Below, piece after piece: positions 33,829 to 46,305 of a stretch of DNA of 64,000 nt; the first letter of the stretch is position 1, and each line of letters opens with the position of its first letter. Below the pieces are notes generated by a model. It had not been told where the DNA came from. It worked only from the letters and a program-made list of their open reading frames with translations, and did no database searches. The stretch lies in the NCBI GenBank assembly GCA_012934845.2, contig WNNJ02000360.1, forward strand, positions 248,001-312,000, written 5' to 3'. This stretch comes from Pomphorhynchus laevis. Lineage: Eukaryota > Acanthocephala > Palaeacanthocephala > Echinorhynchida > Pomphorhynchidae. A program made the position numbers and the translations under genes.

Positions 33829-36622
33829 TCGATCTCGCTGCTAAGCATACTTTTCGTCTAAGTCTATTCAACACTCGCTCCATTCTTCATAAAGCTTATA
33901 GCTCCTTGATATCTTCGATCAATTATCTATCGATATTCTCTGCATTACCGAATTCTTGCATTCTGACTCCGAAGATCTTGCTATTCGTCGTCTATGTCGC
34001 TCTGGTTGTTCCCTAGTTGAATCAGCTCGTCAAATTACATCTCATACATCTACTGCTTCTAACCATGCCGGTATTGTTGCCATTGCTCGTCACCCAATGT
34101 CTTTACGTAAAATCAACGTTAGCATCCGTTACACTTCGTTCGAATTACTCATATGCAGATTATCAACGCCTTTCCCACTGGAACTTGTGATTGTATACCG
34201 TCAAGGTTCAGTTGCCCCATCACGTATCTTCTTTAACGACCTTGCGGATTTAATGTATTACTGTTCATTGTCTCATACTCCTTCTTTTGTTCTCGGTGAC
34301 TTTAACATTCGTCTTGATCGCCCTGCTGACTCTGACTCTATCACTTTAACTAATCTTTTTTCTGATTTTAACTATAAATTACTTTCAACAAGCCCAACTC
34401 ATATTCTCGGCGGTGCTCTCGACATCATTGCTGTTCCTAACTGCTTCAATGACTATACCTCCTTGTCAATTACTGATCCTGGTTTGTCCGATCATTTCCT
34501 TGTCACTCTTACTCTTACTCGTCCCCATCCTCCTTCTCCGCCTTTACCATTATCTACACCAAGTCGACCCTGGAAGCTTCTCGATATCCCTATTCTCTGC
34601 ACAGCCTTACTCAATTCTTCACTCTTTTCACTTCCTCTTAACTATCTCTCTCCCGATGATCTCTGCATTCTGTTTGATTCTGAACTTACGTCGATCCTCA
34701 ATAACCTTCTGCCTAGTCGACTTCGAGGTTCCCAGCGCTTGCGCCATGCTCCCTTGTACGATTCTGACTGTAGTCTTTCTAAGCGTCGACTCAGTCACTC
34801 TTTTCGTATGTATAACCTTTTCTTAAACGTTCTCCCAACTCACTCCCTCCAAATCTTGGAGATTCCTACTTTTCTCAAAGCCGTTCACATCTAATTCTTA
34901 TACGTACTAAACGTACTCTCTTTCGGCGAAATCAACTCGAGTCATCTTCCAACTCTAAATCTCATTGGAAAATCTTGAAACTCAATTCTTTCACGATCAT
35001 CTACCCCTTGTAATATAAATCCTGATGAATTTTCTTCTTATCTACAAACTAAGCTATCTAATTTACTTTCCCTATTACCCATAGTCCCCTTGTACCCACT
35101 CTTATCTTTAAATACTTATCTCCCAGAACTATTGCACCTTCTTCCCGTTTCGTCTGATGAAGTTTCTTCGTTTCTGCTGTCAATACCTAATAAAACTTAT
35201 CCTTCTGACCCAATTCCAACTTACTTGCTTAAAAATATCTCCTCCTTTATCTTACCCTTCCTAACCACATTGTTAAACTCGTACATCCGTAGCCGTACAT
35301 TTCCTTTCATCTAGAAATGCGCCACTGTTCGTCCTCTTATCAAAAAGCAATCTCCCGACTCCTCACTACCATCTTCGTACCGTCCTATTTCACTTCTCCC
35401 AACCCTCTCTAAACTCCTTGAGCGTCTCGTTCTTAAGCAAGTTAATACATATCTCTTTTCCTCTAACTTATTTCCTCCCTTCCAAGCCGCTTTTCGCTCT
35501 AATTACTCTACCGAAATTGCATGTCTTAAAGTTTATAACGACTTACTCATATCGCGCGATCATAAATTATGTAGTGTCATAGTTTCTCTTGATCTATCGT
35601 CTGCTTTTGACATCGTCGATCACTCGATTCTTCTCCATCGCCTTCGTCATGATTATGGCTTCTCTTTACCCACTGTATCATGGTTTTCTTCATATCTATC
35701 AAACCGTACATTTCGCGTCTATTCTAACTCTTCTCTCTCCCATCCTTCGTCCATTCCGTCCGGTGTTCCACAAGGCTCCGTATTAGGCCCTATGCTTTTC
35801 TCTCTTCTTCTTGGTGATTTGTCTTCGATTTCTCATAAATTTAACTTCCATGTTATGCAATATGCTGATGACATTCTCATCTATGCTCATGCACCTGTTT
35901 ATCGTATTCACGATCTTAGTGTTTCTGCTTCCGACTGTCTTGTCTCAATTTCCAATCATCTTTCTTCCCTTCGCCTTTCTCTGAATCCTGATAAATCCAA
36001 AATTATGTGGATCCTACCTCGACGCCTCGGCTTCGAACCTCCCTCCGTATCATTAAATTCTACAATTCTTCCTATCGTTGATAATCTCGTTTTCCTAGGC
36101 TTCCATTTTGACAACCGACTTTCACTTAAACCTTTCGTTAGAGATAAAGTACGCTCATCTACCTTGATACTCCGCAACCTCCGTCAAGTTCGTAGATTGA
36201 TCGATTTCCCTTCTTGTATGACTCTCATATCTTCTCTCCTTTTTTCTAGACTCGATTATTGTCTTAGTCTATTTTCCAACTCACCTAAATCCACTCTTCT
36301 TCCCCTACAACGCATCGTCAACGCAGCCGTCCGAATTCTCCTCCGTCTTCGTCGTTTTGATCATACATCCTACCATCTTGCTTCTCTCGATTTGCCTACA
36401 ATTTATTGTCGTGTTCAAATTCGTCTTCTTATCGTTGCTTTCCGCCTTGTAACTTTTCATACCCCTTCATTTCTCAACCTTCCTTTTCTTGATAATTCTA
36501 GTTCTGTTTACTGTTCCTTGCGTTCCTGTAATTCCTTTCTTTTACATGTTCCAAACTACTCTACCTCCTTTGGACTCCGCTCCTTCCTGGTGACTGCTCC
36601 TCTATCGTGGAGTAGACTCTAG
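33795..36622 (+). pseudogene. CR1-group LINE (family 1, copy 1), ORF2 endonuclease and RT
   Basis: ATG at 33795, inside the end of ORF1. Endonuclease: FNTRSILHKAYS, then after a frame change SFVLGDFNIRLDRPADSDS near 34290 and ITDPGLSDHFLVTL near 34475. RT: PSSYRPISLLPTLSKLLERL near 35385, LDLSSAFDIVDHSIL (motif A), SGVPQGSVLGPMLF (motif B) near 35760, QYADDILIY (catalytic, intact) at 35858. Frame 35792-36622 carries VFLGFHFDNRLSLKPFV and LRRFDHTSYHLASL. Compared with the copy at 48010 it lacks the last 25 or so residues, cut at about 36622 against an LTR fossil. About four frame changes. Confidence 0.8.
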
Positions 36623-37020
36623 TAACCTTTGTCTAATAAAGGTACTGCGAATTCCAGCAATAAAGGCATCACGCACAAATAAATTTCTGTGATCTATTGC
36701 GGACAACGCAGCAAATTTGCAATCCTTACTAAACGTATTTAACGCTTGGATGAATTGGTCGATAGATTGCGAATCTGATTGTTTGCATGAACTCAGTTTG
36801 AATCGAACAAAAACTTCGTTCTTCGGTTTGACGAACAAGCTGTCAAGGGTTTGAATTGCTGTTTTGTAATCGTCGACATTTGAAATGTGCTGATAAAGAA
36901 ATGGTGAAATGTGATTCACGAGTATATGAATCCTATTGTCATCTGTTATATCAATTATGGACTGTAGGAAGTGAGTGAACCGTTGTTTCCAATGCATCCA
37001 TACCATAGTCGATTGTGGAT
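36622..37020 (-). mobile_element. Ty3-type LTR element fossil, gag fragment
   Basis: Minus-strand gag piece (MHWKQRFTHFL, SLFVKPKNEVFVRFKLSS, RDAFIAGIRS). It resembles the gag of the element at 41648-45546 but is clearly diverged. Nothing else of the element is present here; a short fossil. Confidence 0.65.
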
Positions 37021-37086
37021 CAATCGCCTATGATAATCGCCTATGATAATCGCCTATTATTCGTTACATTAATGTAACGAATAATG
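37021..37086. repeat. Junction filler: tandem 13-mers and a perfect 30-base palindrome
   Basis: ATCGCCTATGATA repeats nearly three times (37023-37055), then ATTATTCGTTACATT and its exact reverse complement meet head to head at 37056-37085. It lies between the LTR fossil piece and the 3' end of a PLE. Confidence 0.9.
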
Positions 37087-38022
37087 GTCTTCATGTCACA
37101 TCAGATTGAGATAGCTATATCCAAGAAGTAGACAGTTGATCCTTTCTCCATTGTGAATTTCATTGGTCCGAAGGCATTCAATGATAAATGGAAGTCTTGT
37201 AGTGATTCTGCATCATATCTCCAGATCCCTAGGACATTGTCAATATACCGTTTCCATAGTATCGAGCGATGGAGACATTGTGAAATAAAGTCCTCTTCGT
37301 AAACACCCATTAAAATATTTGCTAGTGTTGGTGTCACCGGCGTGCCCATAGCTATCCCAATTTTTTGTTTGTATAAGCGGTCCTCAAACTCGAATACGTT
37401 GCCCTGAAGTATCAGACTAAGTGCACCATTTATAAACATCCTTTTTGTACTGGTAAATTGGGCCTTTTCCCTTGCTCGTTCAACAAATTGTATTGGCGTA
37501 TCATGGAGAATACGAGTGTATAGAGATTCCACATCCATCGTAAAAAGGATATCACAAGATTCCAACTTGCTCTCTATTGTGTGTAAATCGTCAATGCAAG
37601 AATATGTATTCTTAACATAACTCCTTATCTGGAGCACCGACGGTTTCAGTAGATTGTCTACATATCAAGACAACATTTCTGTAGGTGTGTTGATGTTACA
37701 GACGATCGGCCCTCCTGGACATGGATTTTTGTTTTTGTGCACTTTGGGCAACATATAAAATATCCCGGGTTTCGGATTTTGGGTTCTTAGCTTATCTGCA
37801 GCCGAACTATCGAGGAATTGCATTGCTACCATCTCGTCTAAAAAGTCACTGACATTGTTTCGTACACTTACTAGGTCATCGATGCTTGCTACCGAATACG
37901 TATCATCTTCAAGTTGTCGTAGTGCCTCTTGAATATAGTCTTTGCGATCCCAGACTACCGCCATTGCGGATTTATCTGCCTTTTTGATGATTATATCGTG
38001 ATTTTGTTTGAGTAAAGGCGAC
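37087..38022 (-). pseudogene. Penelope-like element, RT, 5' and 3' truncated
   Basis: Minus strand from 38022: HDIIIKKADKSAMAVVW, DYIQEALRQLEDDTYSV, GIFYMLPKVHKNKNPCPGG (Penelope hallmark) near 37745, then frame 37101-37637 with DILFTMDVESLYTRILHD (motif A), IGIAMGTPVTPTLANILMG (motif B) and WKRYIDNVLGIW, where the second Asp of IDD is Asn. It ends at YFLDIAISI; the thumb end and GIY-YIG nuclease are missing. One stop separates the two frames (about 37660). Confidence 0.8.
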
Positions 38023-39145
38023 TTAGGATTGTAGATGTGTGAAAAGGGGTGTGGTTGCGAGTGAGATCAAGGGCGATAAGAAAGTGATCGGATAGACCAG
38101 GATCAGAGATGGACAGTGAGGTGTAGGCAGCAAAATGATCGGGGACAGCGATGATGTCGAGTGCCCCACCAATTATATGTGTGGGGGCAGTGGTGATTAG
38201 TTTGTAATTGTAGTTGGATAGAATGTTGATGAACCGGATGGAATCCGTGGAAGAGGGGCGGTCTAGGCGGATATTGAAGTCGCCAAGAACGAGTGAAGGG
38301 ATTGAGGGCAAAGAACAATGAGAAAGGAGGTCAGCGAGTTTAGTAAAAAATAAGGAGGTAGGAGCAGATGAACCAGGACGGTATACAATGGCGAGATCTA
38401 GAGTGATCGGGTTAGAATAATGACAAGTGAGCAATTCAAAAGAGCGAGGACTGAAAGGGGGGTTGATTTTGCGAAGAGACGCGGGGTGACGCGCGAATGC
38501 GACGATGCCGCCATGATTAGAGAATTTAGAAGGGCATGAGCTGAGGGGGCGGGCGGATTCGACTAGGGAGCAACCGGCAGAGAGCAGACGGCGAATGGAA
38601 AGGTCGTCGGAATCTGAGTGCCAGGATTCGGTGAGGCAGAAGATATCGATGGATTGCTTGGTGAATAGGTTAAGAACAGAATCGGATTTATTGAGAATAG
38701 ATCTAGTGTTGAGGAGACCGAGGTGGAAACCGTGTGCTGTGGCGAAAGAGTCTAGTGGAGAAGACACATAGGAGAGATGGAGCGCCATCGAATTTTTGGA
38801 CGGGTGTGGACAACTTGAAAATTTCCGTCTATGTTTCGGATAGAGAGTGATGTTTCGCCGTTTTTTTCGCGACGGCGTTTTTTGATGCGGGCTGAAGAGA
38901 TTTGAGCAATTTCAGAAGGGGCGTGATCGGGGAAAATTCAAGTGGTTGAAGATGACATGAGTTTGAATCGTTGATAGAGGACAAAAGACGCGTGAGAGCG
39001 ATGCTTGAAAACAATTTTTTAGGGAGGGGGCTGGAAGGATTAGATTGAGAAGGTTTGTTTAGACGGATGAATGCGACAGGAGAAATGTCCTTGAAAAAGG
39101 ATGGCTTATCCGCAGGGACAATAGACGAGAGGATGAGACCCTTTG
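38023..39145 (-). pseudogene. CR1-group LINE (family 1, copy 2), ORF1 end and ORF2 endonuclease
   Basis: Minus strand. ORF1 end at 38750-39140 (FIRLNKPSQSN, ETSLSIRNIDGNF, VVHTRPKIRW), then ORF2 from the ATG at 38788: LLNTRSILNKSD, DIFCLTESWHSDSDDLSIRR, SLVLGDFNIRLDRPSSTDS, ISDPGLSDHFLIALDL. The endonuclease is one open frame here, better kept than in copy 1. It ends at 38023, where the PLE begins, so no RT is present. Gene order and overlap are the same as in copy 1. Confidence 0.8.
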
Positions 39146-39149
39146 AGAG

Positions 39150-40430
39150 GCTGTGCCTGGATTTTAAAGGGCCTCTATTAAGTAAAAAAAATATAAATAT
39201 ATAATTGGTGCAGTAGATGAGTTTAGTTGCTATCCTTTTGCATTTCCATGTTTAGATATGCCATCTGAAACGGTATGTCGCTGTCTTCGTCAAATATTCG
39301 GGATATTTGGATGTCCGAATTATGTTCATTCGGATCGAGGCACGTCATTCTTGTCTTCTGATACACGCCGTTTCCTTCACGAACATGGTATTGTAAGTGG
39401 TTCTACTTCGCTATATAATCCAAGGAGCAATGGACAATGTGAAAGATTTAATTTCACTATCTGGACAGCAGTCTCTGCCACTTTAATGAGTCAATCACTT
39501 CATTTGAACGCTTGGGAGACTATACTTCCAAAGGTCCTTAATAGTATAAGGTCATTGTTGTCGACTGCAACAAATCAAAACCGCCATGAGCGAATTTTTA
39601 GATATCCACGTAAGACTAATGATGGAATACCGATGCCTGATTGGCTGGTTAAGTAAGAAGATATACTAGTAAGGCGGCACGCTCGAAATTCTAAATTCGA
39701 GCCTCTAGTGGAACCAGCAAAGCTAGTAGTCGTTAATCCGAACTATGCTGTTGTAAGATATACTGATAATCGGGAGAGCTTTGTTTCTCTACGAGACGTA
39801 GCTCCCGGATGCGCGGAACTGACTACATCGAGCAATGCTTACAATGGTATGTCCAATCAATCGAATGATACTACAAATGAGGATCACATTCAAGATATTA
39901 AGTCTGATCAGAAGATGAACAATAACTCGATTTACAAAGAAGATTCCTCCTATGTGCCAGAACCGAGACATGATATGAACGAATTATTACATTTTACTAA
40001 GACCACAGCGGTAGAGAAATCACCCTACGTACTTAAACTATTATATTTTGGGGGGGGGTGAATGTGGTGATTGCATAACATTTTTTTTGTTTTCTAGATG
40101 TATTCAATAAAGCTTCTATAGTTCATCACACGTTGACTTCCTATAAAAGATCATCCCTTCTCTGCGTATCCGTATTGAAGCTTTTAAAGCATTTAGATAG
40201 CATGTAAACAAATTCTTTGCTCTCATTGCAGACAGGTAACAGGAAGTGATTAGGGATCCAGTGAACAACCTCTTCGTAAATATCGTATTGTTTGAGATCT
40301 TATCACATTCCTCGTTTGAGCCATCACATACCGCCAGAATGGTTTGGAAGAAGTTCGATATGATGATATTATTCCAGCTTCATACCTTTGTCTTTTTATT
40401 TTCTTTATAGAGCTGAAACGACGACGATAT
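39150..40430 (+). mobile_element. Ty3-type LTR element fossil, integrase end and LTR-like flank
   Basis: Integrase core and C-terminal region at about 39150-40061 (HSDRGTSF, NPRSNGQCERFN), then a G-run (polypurine-like) and TGTGGTGATTGC at 40068, the likely start of the 3' LTR. The far end of that LTR was not found; the stretch up to 40430 has no other content. Gag, protease and RT are missing. A broken fossil of the same broad family as 41648-45546. Confidence 0.7.
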
Positions 40431-41410
40431 TAAAGGTATTCTGACCGAAGACCCTGAATTTTCAGAGATAGCTTAAATAGTTTATTTCGCATCTTCAAAA
40501 TGTCAAGTAACTCATGATCAAACCACGGAGATTTAAGTTTCGAAGAGGATTGTACGGTTTTCTTTTCAATGGGGCTACGCAATCTGTAAGATAGTTGAGA
40601 GAAACAGACAAAGTTTTCCAATCATCGATATCACTGACAACACTGTTGTGAAGACCCAATCGTACTGTAAGCTTACGGAGGGCATCCGTATCCACCTTAT
40701 TCCATTTGCGTGTGAAGTACTTAACTGCGTTAGGTGGGCTTCGGCACAGAAACCAGTAAAAAACTTAATGACAAGATGGTCACTGAGTCCAATGGGAGGG
40801 TCATATTGAACTTCACGTATGTCGAGAAATATTTTACTGAAAGCTAAATCCAATAACGAGGAGCTATTTTCCATAAGCCTACTTGACTGAGTGACTTGTT
40901 GTATAAGAGCTAAATCGTCCACGAGAAAATTCCATAAGTCGACATCCATCTGACTCACACCGCGAGGACATTCGAAAGGGAGCTCTCCCAGTTAGGTTCG
41001 GAATATTAAAGACACTAAGAAGGATGAAATTGGACGGTTTCGACACTTTCGTGAAATAACTGATCATGTCATGTTTCAAGCAGTAAGTGCGCGGAGTACG
41101 ATAGCAAACGCAAATCGACATTGTCGTATCACCCGATTTCACTGTTAAAGAGAGCGACTCCAATAGATCATCATCTCGATATGACATGACGTTGGTCACA
41201 ATCATTTTGTTGTCTACATAGATCGCAACCCCACCACCACGGCGGGTATTTCCTCGGTCAGTTCTTAATAGTGAGAAGCCCGGGATGTTAACACAATTGT
41301 CATCAATACCACTGTGCAGCCAGGTCTCAGTGAGTGCGAAAATAGACACGTCGCTGTTTGATAAATAAAAGTTGAACTCATCAAATTTAGAGACTATGCT
41401 GTGAACATTG
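40430..41410 (-). pseudogene. CR1-type LINE (family 2), endonuclease fragment
   Basis: Minus strand: SIFALTETWLHSGIDDN near 41340, RTDRGNTRRGGGVAIYVDN, ICVCYRTPRTYC, DVDLWNFLVDDLALIQQVTQ near 40930, SSSLLDLAFSK, IGLSDHLVIKF (active-site SDH) near 40790, and PWFDHELLDILKMRNKLFK near 40520. Two or three frame changes. The same family as 46330-50480 but only the endonuclease and linker remain. Confidence 0.75.
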
Positions 41411-41439
41411 GAACATGAAATCCTGATAGGATTGTTATA

Positions 41440-41647
41440 TTAATTCGATTTAGTTTTATTCTAGATTACTTTGTGTTGAATAAAACCTAATTGGTTTAAG
41501 CTACAACAATTTATTTAATACAATAAAAACTCGAATCAATGTCGCTGGATAGTCAACAAATTAATCAACTCTCACATTCATCTGGCCAACGGTCGAACAT
41601 TCGACTAGAACGATTCAATGTGTCTTCAGAGTCAATAATCAATTATT
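41440..41647 (+). mobile_element. LTR-element fossil scrap (LTR end and start of gag)
   Basis: Bases 41450-41530 resemble the R-U5-like part of the LTRs of the next element (CTAGATT, AATAAAACCT, GGTTTA, ACAATTTATTTA) but are clearly diverged. A short gag-like start follows. Cut off where the next LTR begins. Confidence 0.4.
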
Positions 41648-44600
41648 GTCTTAGAGTCAATAATCTCTAATTGACATGAGTATCTATAACTGTTTTTATA
41701 AACTGATTGTTTTCTAGATTGATAAAAAAAACCTCTTTGGTTTATACTTCGTTTACATTACGACAATTTATTTATCAATTTGTTATGGACAAGCTGTAGA
41801 AACCAGATGTGCTTTCATTGTCAAAGGATTCGACGGATTCAGAAACACAGTGGAGGCATTGGAAAACTCGATTAAATGCGTTTCTTTCTTGTATTCCCGA
41901 TCTTAGAGAAGAGCATAAAATGCCACTATTAACGAACCTGATCAGTGCAGATCTGTTTCGACACATCGAGTCTACCGAAATATTTGCAGATGCAATGCTT
42001 GCTCTAGAGGCTTTGTTCGTAAAGCCGCGCAATGTGGTGTTTCAACAACACGTTTTGTCAACGTACAAGCAAGCTTATCCACAAACCATTGATCAGTTTC
42101 TACATGAACTACTGCATTTAGCAAAATCATGTGATTTTGAGGATGTAAATGCGAAGCGTTATCACGATGAGTACGTTCGCGATTCGTTTATTCGAGGGTT
42201 GGCTTCTTCGAGCATCCGTCAACATTTATTGGAGCGGTCAAAGCTTTTGCTGGACGACCGATTGCTTGAACAGGCCGAATTACAAGCTAACTCCTACCCT
42301 TGTCAACCTGTGCAAATGATGGATCCTATTAATGTTGCAGCTAGTAGTGAAAATATGACGGACGACTCTCTGGCAATTCAAGTTAATGCTACCCGTCAAT
42401 CTTGTTTCTTCTGTGGAAATGCAAAACATCCTCGAGCCCAATGCCCTGCGCTAAAAGTTAAATGCCGATCGTGTCAAAAAGTCGGTCATTTTGCCAAAAT
42501 GTGCATGTCCAGGAAGCGCAATTCGATTGACTTGAATTTAATAGAGATTGCTCAAATTTCACAGCTTTCTTCTCCGGTCTCAAGAACGCCATGGTTTCTA
42601 TAATGGCTTACGGTATCAAAATAAATGTTCTGATAGATACTGGTAGCAGTTCAAATTTTATATCGTCAAACATGATAAAACGTTGTAAACGGTCAACTAC
42701 TAAGTGTTACGAAATTGCTCGGATGGCATCGTCTTATTTTCAAAGCGTTTTGAGGGAAACAGTTGCACTCGATTTGGAGCTAATGGGCGAAAAATATTAT
42801 GATGTCAAGTGTTTTGTTCTAGACAACCTTTGTGCTGATGTAATTTTGGGCCATCCTTTCTCAGGCGTTTCAAGCATCTTGCACTGGAGTTTGGAGGAAT
42901 GCATGCACCGATTGTTATTGGGGCCCTGGAAGCAATGCATGTTGAACCACATCCGTTATTTGAACATAGGAGTATCGATATTCGTCCATTGCAAACAAAA
43001 TCTTGTCGACGAACTCCTAGTCAGGACGCATTTATTAAATCAGAAGTAAAGCGACTTCTCGAAAACGGCATCATAGAACCAAGTTCATTCCCCTGGAGGG
43101 CACAAGCACTCATTGTTACAAATTCTCAGGGAAAACAAAGAATGATGATCGACTATTCACGGACGATCAATCGATTCACATTGCTCGACGCATTTCCCTT
43201 GCCACGAACGGATGATTTAATAGACAAGCTTTCAAACTATCGAATATTCTCATGCGTGGATATGAAAGATGCCTACAATCAACTACCTATTTTACAATCC
43301 GAAAAAGAGTTCACCGATTTCGAGGCTGCTGGAGGCCTTTATCAATACAAACGAGTGCCTTTCAAGCTCACAAACGGTGTAGCAGTGTTCCAGCGCATCA
43401 TGAATAGTTTAATTGACTGAGAAGCATTGTCTGGTGTCTTTTCGTATCTCGACGACATTTTAATTGCAGGAAAGAATAGGGAAGAGCATAACGCAAACCT
43501 CCAGAAATTATTAGCCATGACAAGAAAACACCATCTAACATTAAACGAAACCAAGAGTGTGTTCGCATCCAAGTCAATAAGCGTTTTGGGACAGTGTCTT
43601 GAGAACGGAATGATTAAGCCCGACCCACGACGAACTAAACCAATCTTCGAGCTCAAGAATCCGACGGATGCAACCGAACATTCCCATCTGCGGGGGTTGT
43701 TAACTTACTATTGTCGCTGGATAGCTGGTTTTGCGCACCGCGCTCGAGATTTTGCTACAGAGACAAATTTTCCCATGGGTGAATCAGCAATGAAGAGCTT
43801 GAAGGATATAAAAGCAGCTTAAATGTGTGCCTGCCGTTCGTGTATAGATGAAAATTTACCGCTTGAAGTAGAGACAGATGCATCAAAAGTAGCGATAGCG
43901 GCTACCTTGAGCCAGCGTGGTAGACCAGTTGCTTTTTTTTCGCGAGTACTGTCCAAACATGAAAAGCGCAATCCAGCGATTGAATTAGAAGCTCTGGCAA
44001 TAATTGAAGCTCTTAAAGAATGGCGTCACTATCTCATTGGACATCCATTTCGAGTTATTACAGATCAAAGATCAGTTGCTTATATGATGTCTTCACATTC
44101 GAATAGGATAAAAAATGAAAAAATTGAACGCTGGCGATTAGAGTTATCCCAATTTCGCTTTGAGATCATTTATCGTCCCGGCGTTGACAACGTAGCAGCG
44201 GACGCTTTATCACGACTAGCATGCTCCGGCGTAACGACTTCTCAATCCGACTTAATGTAATTACACCATTCACAATGTCATCCTGGTCAGACAAGATTGT
44301 GGCATTATGTCAGGGCGAAGAATTTGCCATTTTCTTTAAGTGATATACGGGAAGTTGTAAACTCTTGTTCAACGTGTGCAAAGATAAAGCCGAGATTCTA
44401 TCGTCCTCCCACCAGCGTCTTAATCAAATCACTTCAACCGTTTGAACGTTTGTCAATCGACTTCAAGGGTCCACTTCCCAGTAAAACAAACGCAAAATAT
44501 ATACTGACGGTCGTCGATGAGTTTTCAAGGTTTCCGTGGGCATTTCCGTGTTGCGATACTTCTGCCGAATCAGTTATAACATGCTTAAAGCAGCTTTTCT

Positions 44601-45546
44601 ACCTTTTTGGGACACCGAAATATTTGCACTCAGACAGAGGAAGCGCTTTTGTGTCACGCGAATTCAAAGTGTTTACATCTTCACTTGGGATTGCTACAAG
44701 CCAAACTTCTTCTTACAATCCGCGGGGCAATGGCCAATGTGAGCGATTAAATGGAACGATATGGCGTGGAATTCAGTTATCGGTGTTGGATGCGAAATTA
44801 CCAATACAGTCTTGGGCGTCAGTTTTGCCTTCTGTGCTGAACTCAATTCGGTGTTTGCTGTGTACATCTACCAACGCAACGCCTCATGAACGTATGTACA
44901 AGTACGACCGAGGATCTTCAACAGGCCGTTCGCTACCAAGTTGGCTTTTAAATTTGGGGCCGGTTCTGGTTCGTTGTCGTAATAAAGGAGACAATGTGGT
45001 ACAAGAAGCACTGTTGCTAGAATCGAACCAGCACTACGCTAGAATACAACTAAAAAGTGGGCACGTTTCCACGGTTTCAACGCGGGACTTAGCACCTTGC
45101 CCTGAAGATCAACTATCATTGTCGTGGTCCGGGCCAGAAGATGGAACGACATTAGCAGAGTCAAACAATACTAACCAAAAGGAATTCCTACATCCAACAA
45201 CGACATCCATAAGCCAATATCTTAACTTATCAAACTTTGAGGAAGCCTCCTCCCAAGCAATGGACGGAAATAGCAACGAAGAAGCTACATCAACCCAATC
45301 AAACTTGAATTTGGATAGGCAGACGATTACTACTCAAGTCAACCAATCTAACAACGAGGTACGAAGAAGTAAAAGACAGCGAGGTCAACCTGCTTATCTT
45401 TTAAACTATTATGTATGGGAAGAATGTGGTATATAGTCAATAATCTCTAATTGACATGAGTATCTATAACTGTTTTTATAAACTGATTGTTTTCTAGATT
45501 GATAAATAAAACCTCTTTGGTTTAGACTTCGTTTACATTACGACAA
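41648..45546 (+). mobile_element. Ty3/gypsy-type LTR retrotransposon fossil with short LTRs
   Basis: Direct repeats of about 120 bases at 41648-41767 and 45425-45546, about two differences in the 113 aligned bases, so the insertion is fairly young. Parts in order: gag (about 41.8-42.6 kb) with two zinc knuckles (CFFCGNAKHPRAQC and CRSCQKVGHFAKMC), protease (LIDTGSSSNF), RT (about 43.0-43.8 kb, YLDDILIAG), RNase H (about 43.8-44.2 kb, ETDASK) and integrase (about 44.3-45.1 kb, HSDRGSAF, NPRGNGQCERLN) with a polar C-terminal tail. No envelope gene. It looks nearly whole in layout but is broken in a handful of places. Left and right outer flanks belong to different elements, so no clean target duplication is seen. 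Confidence 0.85.
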
Positions 45547-46305
45547 TCACCAAGCTACCAGGAACATTGCAAAACACCTGAGCAATGCATTCGGTAAAAT
45601 AGAGCCAATTATTCATGAGGGATTTAACCCACCAATGGCATATTTCAAGAGAGGGATAAACTTAGCGAACTATCTAGTCCGAGCTGATCTTGGGAATGAC
45701 TCAAGTAACACCCAAGTACAAAATCGCTCAAAGGCATGCGGTGATAAAAGATGTGCTTGTTGTAAATCTATGGAAAATACAGAATACGTTAAATCCAATG
45801 TCACCGGACTATCGTACCGTGTAAAAGGTGGTTTCACGTGCAAATCAGCTCGTGGGAGTTATTTTATGACTTGCACCGATTGTAATATTCAATACATCGG
45901 TGAGACGAACCGTCCGTACCATCTTCGCCTAAATAATAGACGGAACGATATTAAATTCAAAAGACAAACAGATGGAGCTGTTAGTCATATAATCGAAAAT
46001 CCTGATCATCACTTTACCAGTGTGATAATTGAAACTGTTCCTGATGAAACTAAAAGGAAACAGGGAAAATCCTATTGGATTAGGCAGTTAATGACCGATC
46101 TACAAGGCTTAAATACAAAACATGAATATCACTTGCCATGACAGACCAAAATAAGTAGAATAATGCGGAATGCTTCCAGATCAAAAGCGTGAATTTATTT
46201 CAAAAATGTGTAAACTAGTTACCGCTTGGTAAAGACTTTGTGTCGAAACGTTGCGTGTCCTGTGCTCAATAAATAAAAATCCAGTTTGCGTCTTGTTTAT
46301 ATATA
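45547..46305 (+). mobile_element. Penelope-like element 3' end: GIY-YIG nuclease and pLTR
   Basis: Frame 45635-46141, 168 residues: ACGDKRCACCKSMENTEYV (zinc-like Cys group), FMTCTDCNIQYIGETN and RPYHLRLNNRRNDI. This is the C-terminal GIY-YIG endonuclease of Penelope elements, with YIGETN as its second motif. The frame ends at its native stop after HEYHLP. Terminal-repeat sequence follows at 46190-46300, matching 17320-17410 and 22861-22950, so the N-terminal halves at those sites and this nuclease belong to one family. The RT part is missing, cut at the LTR fossil. Confidence 0.85.

Noticed and set aside
35956-36177. Minus-strand frame within the CR1 RT
   Set aside because: Antisense shadow of the conserved RT region.
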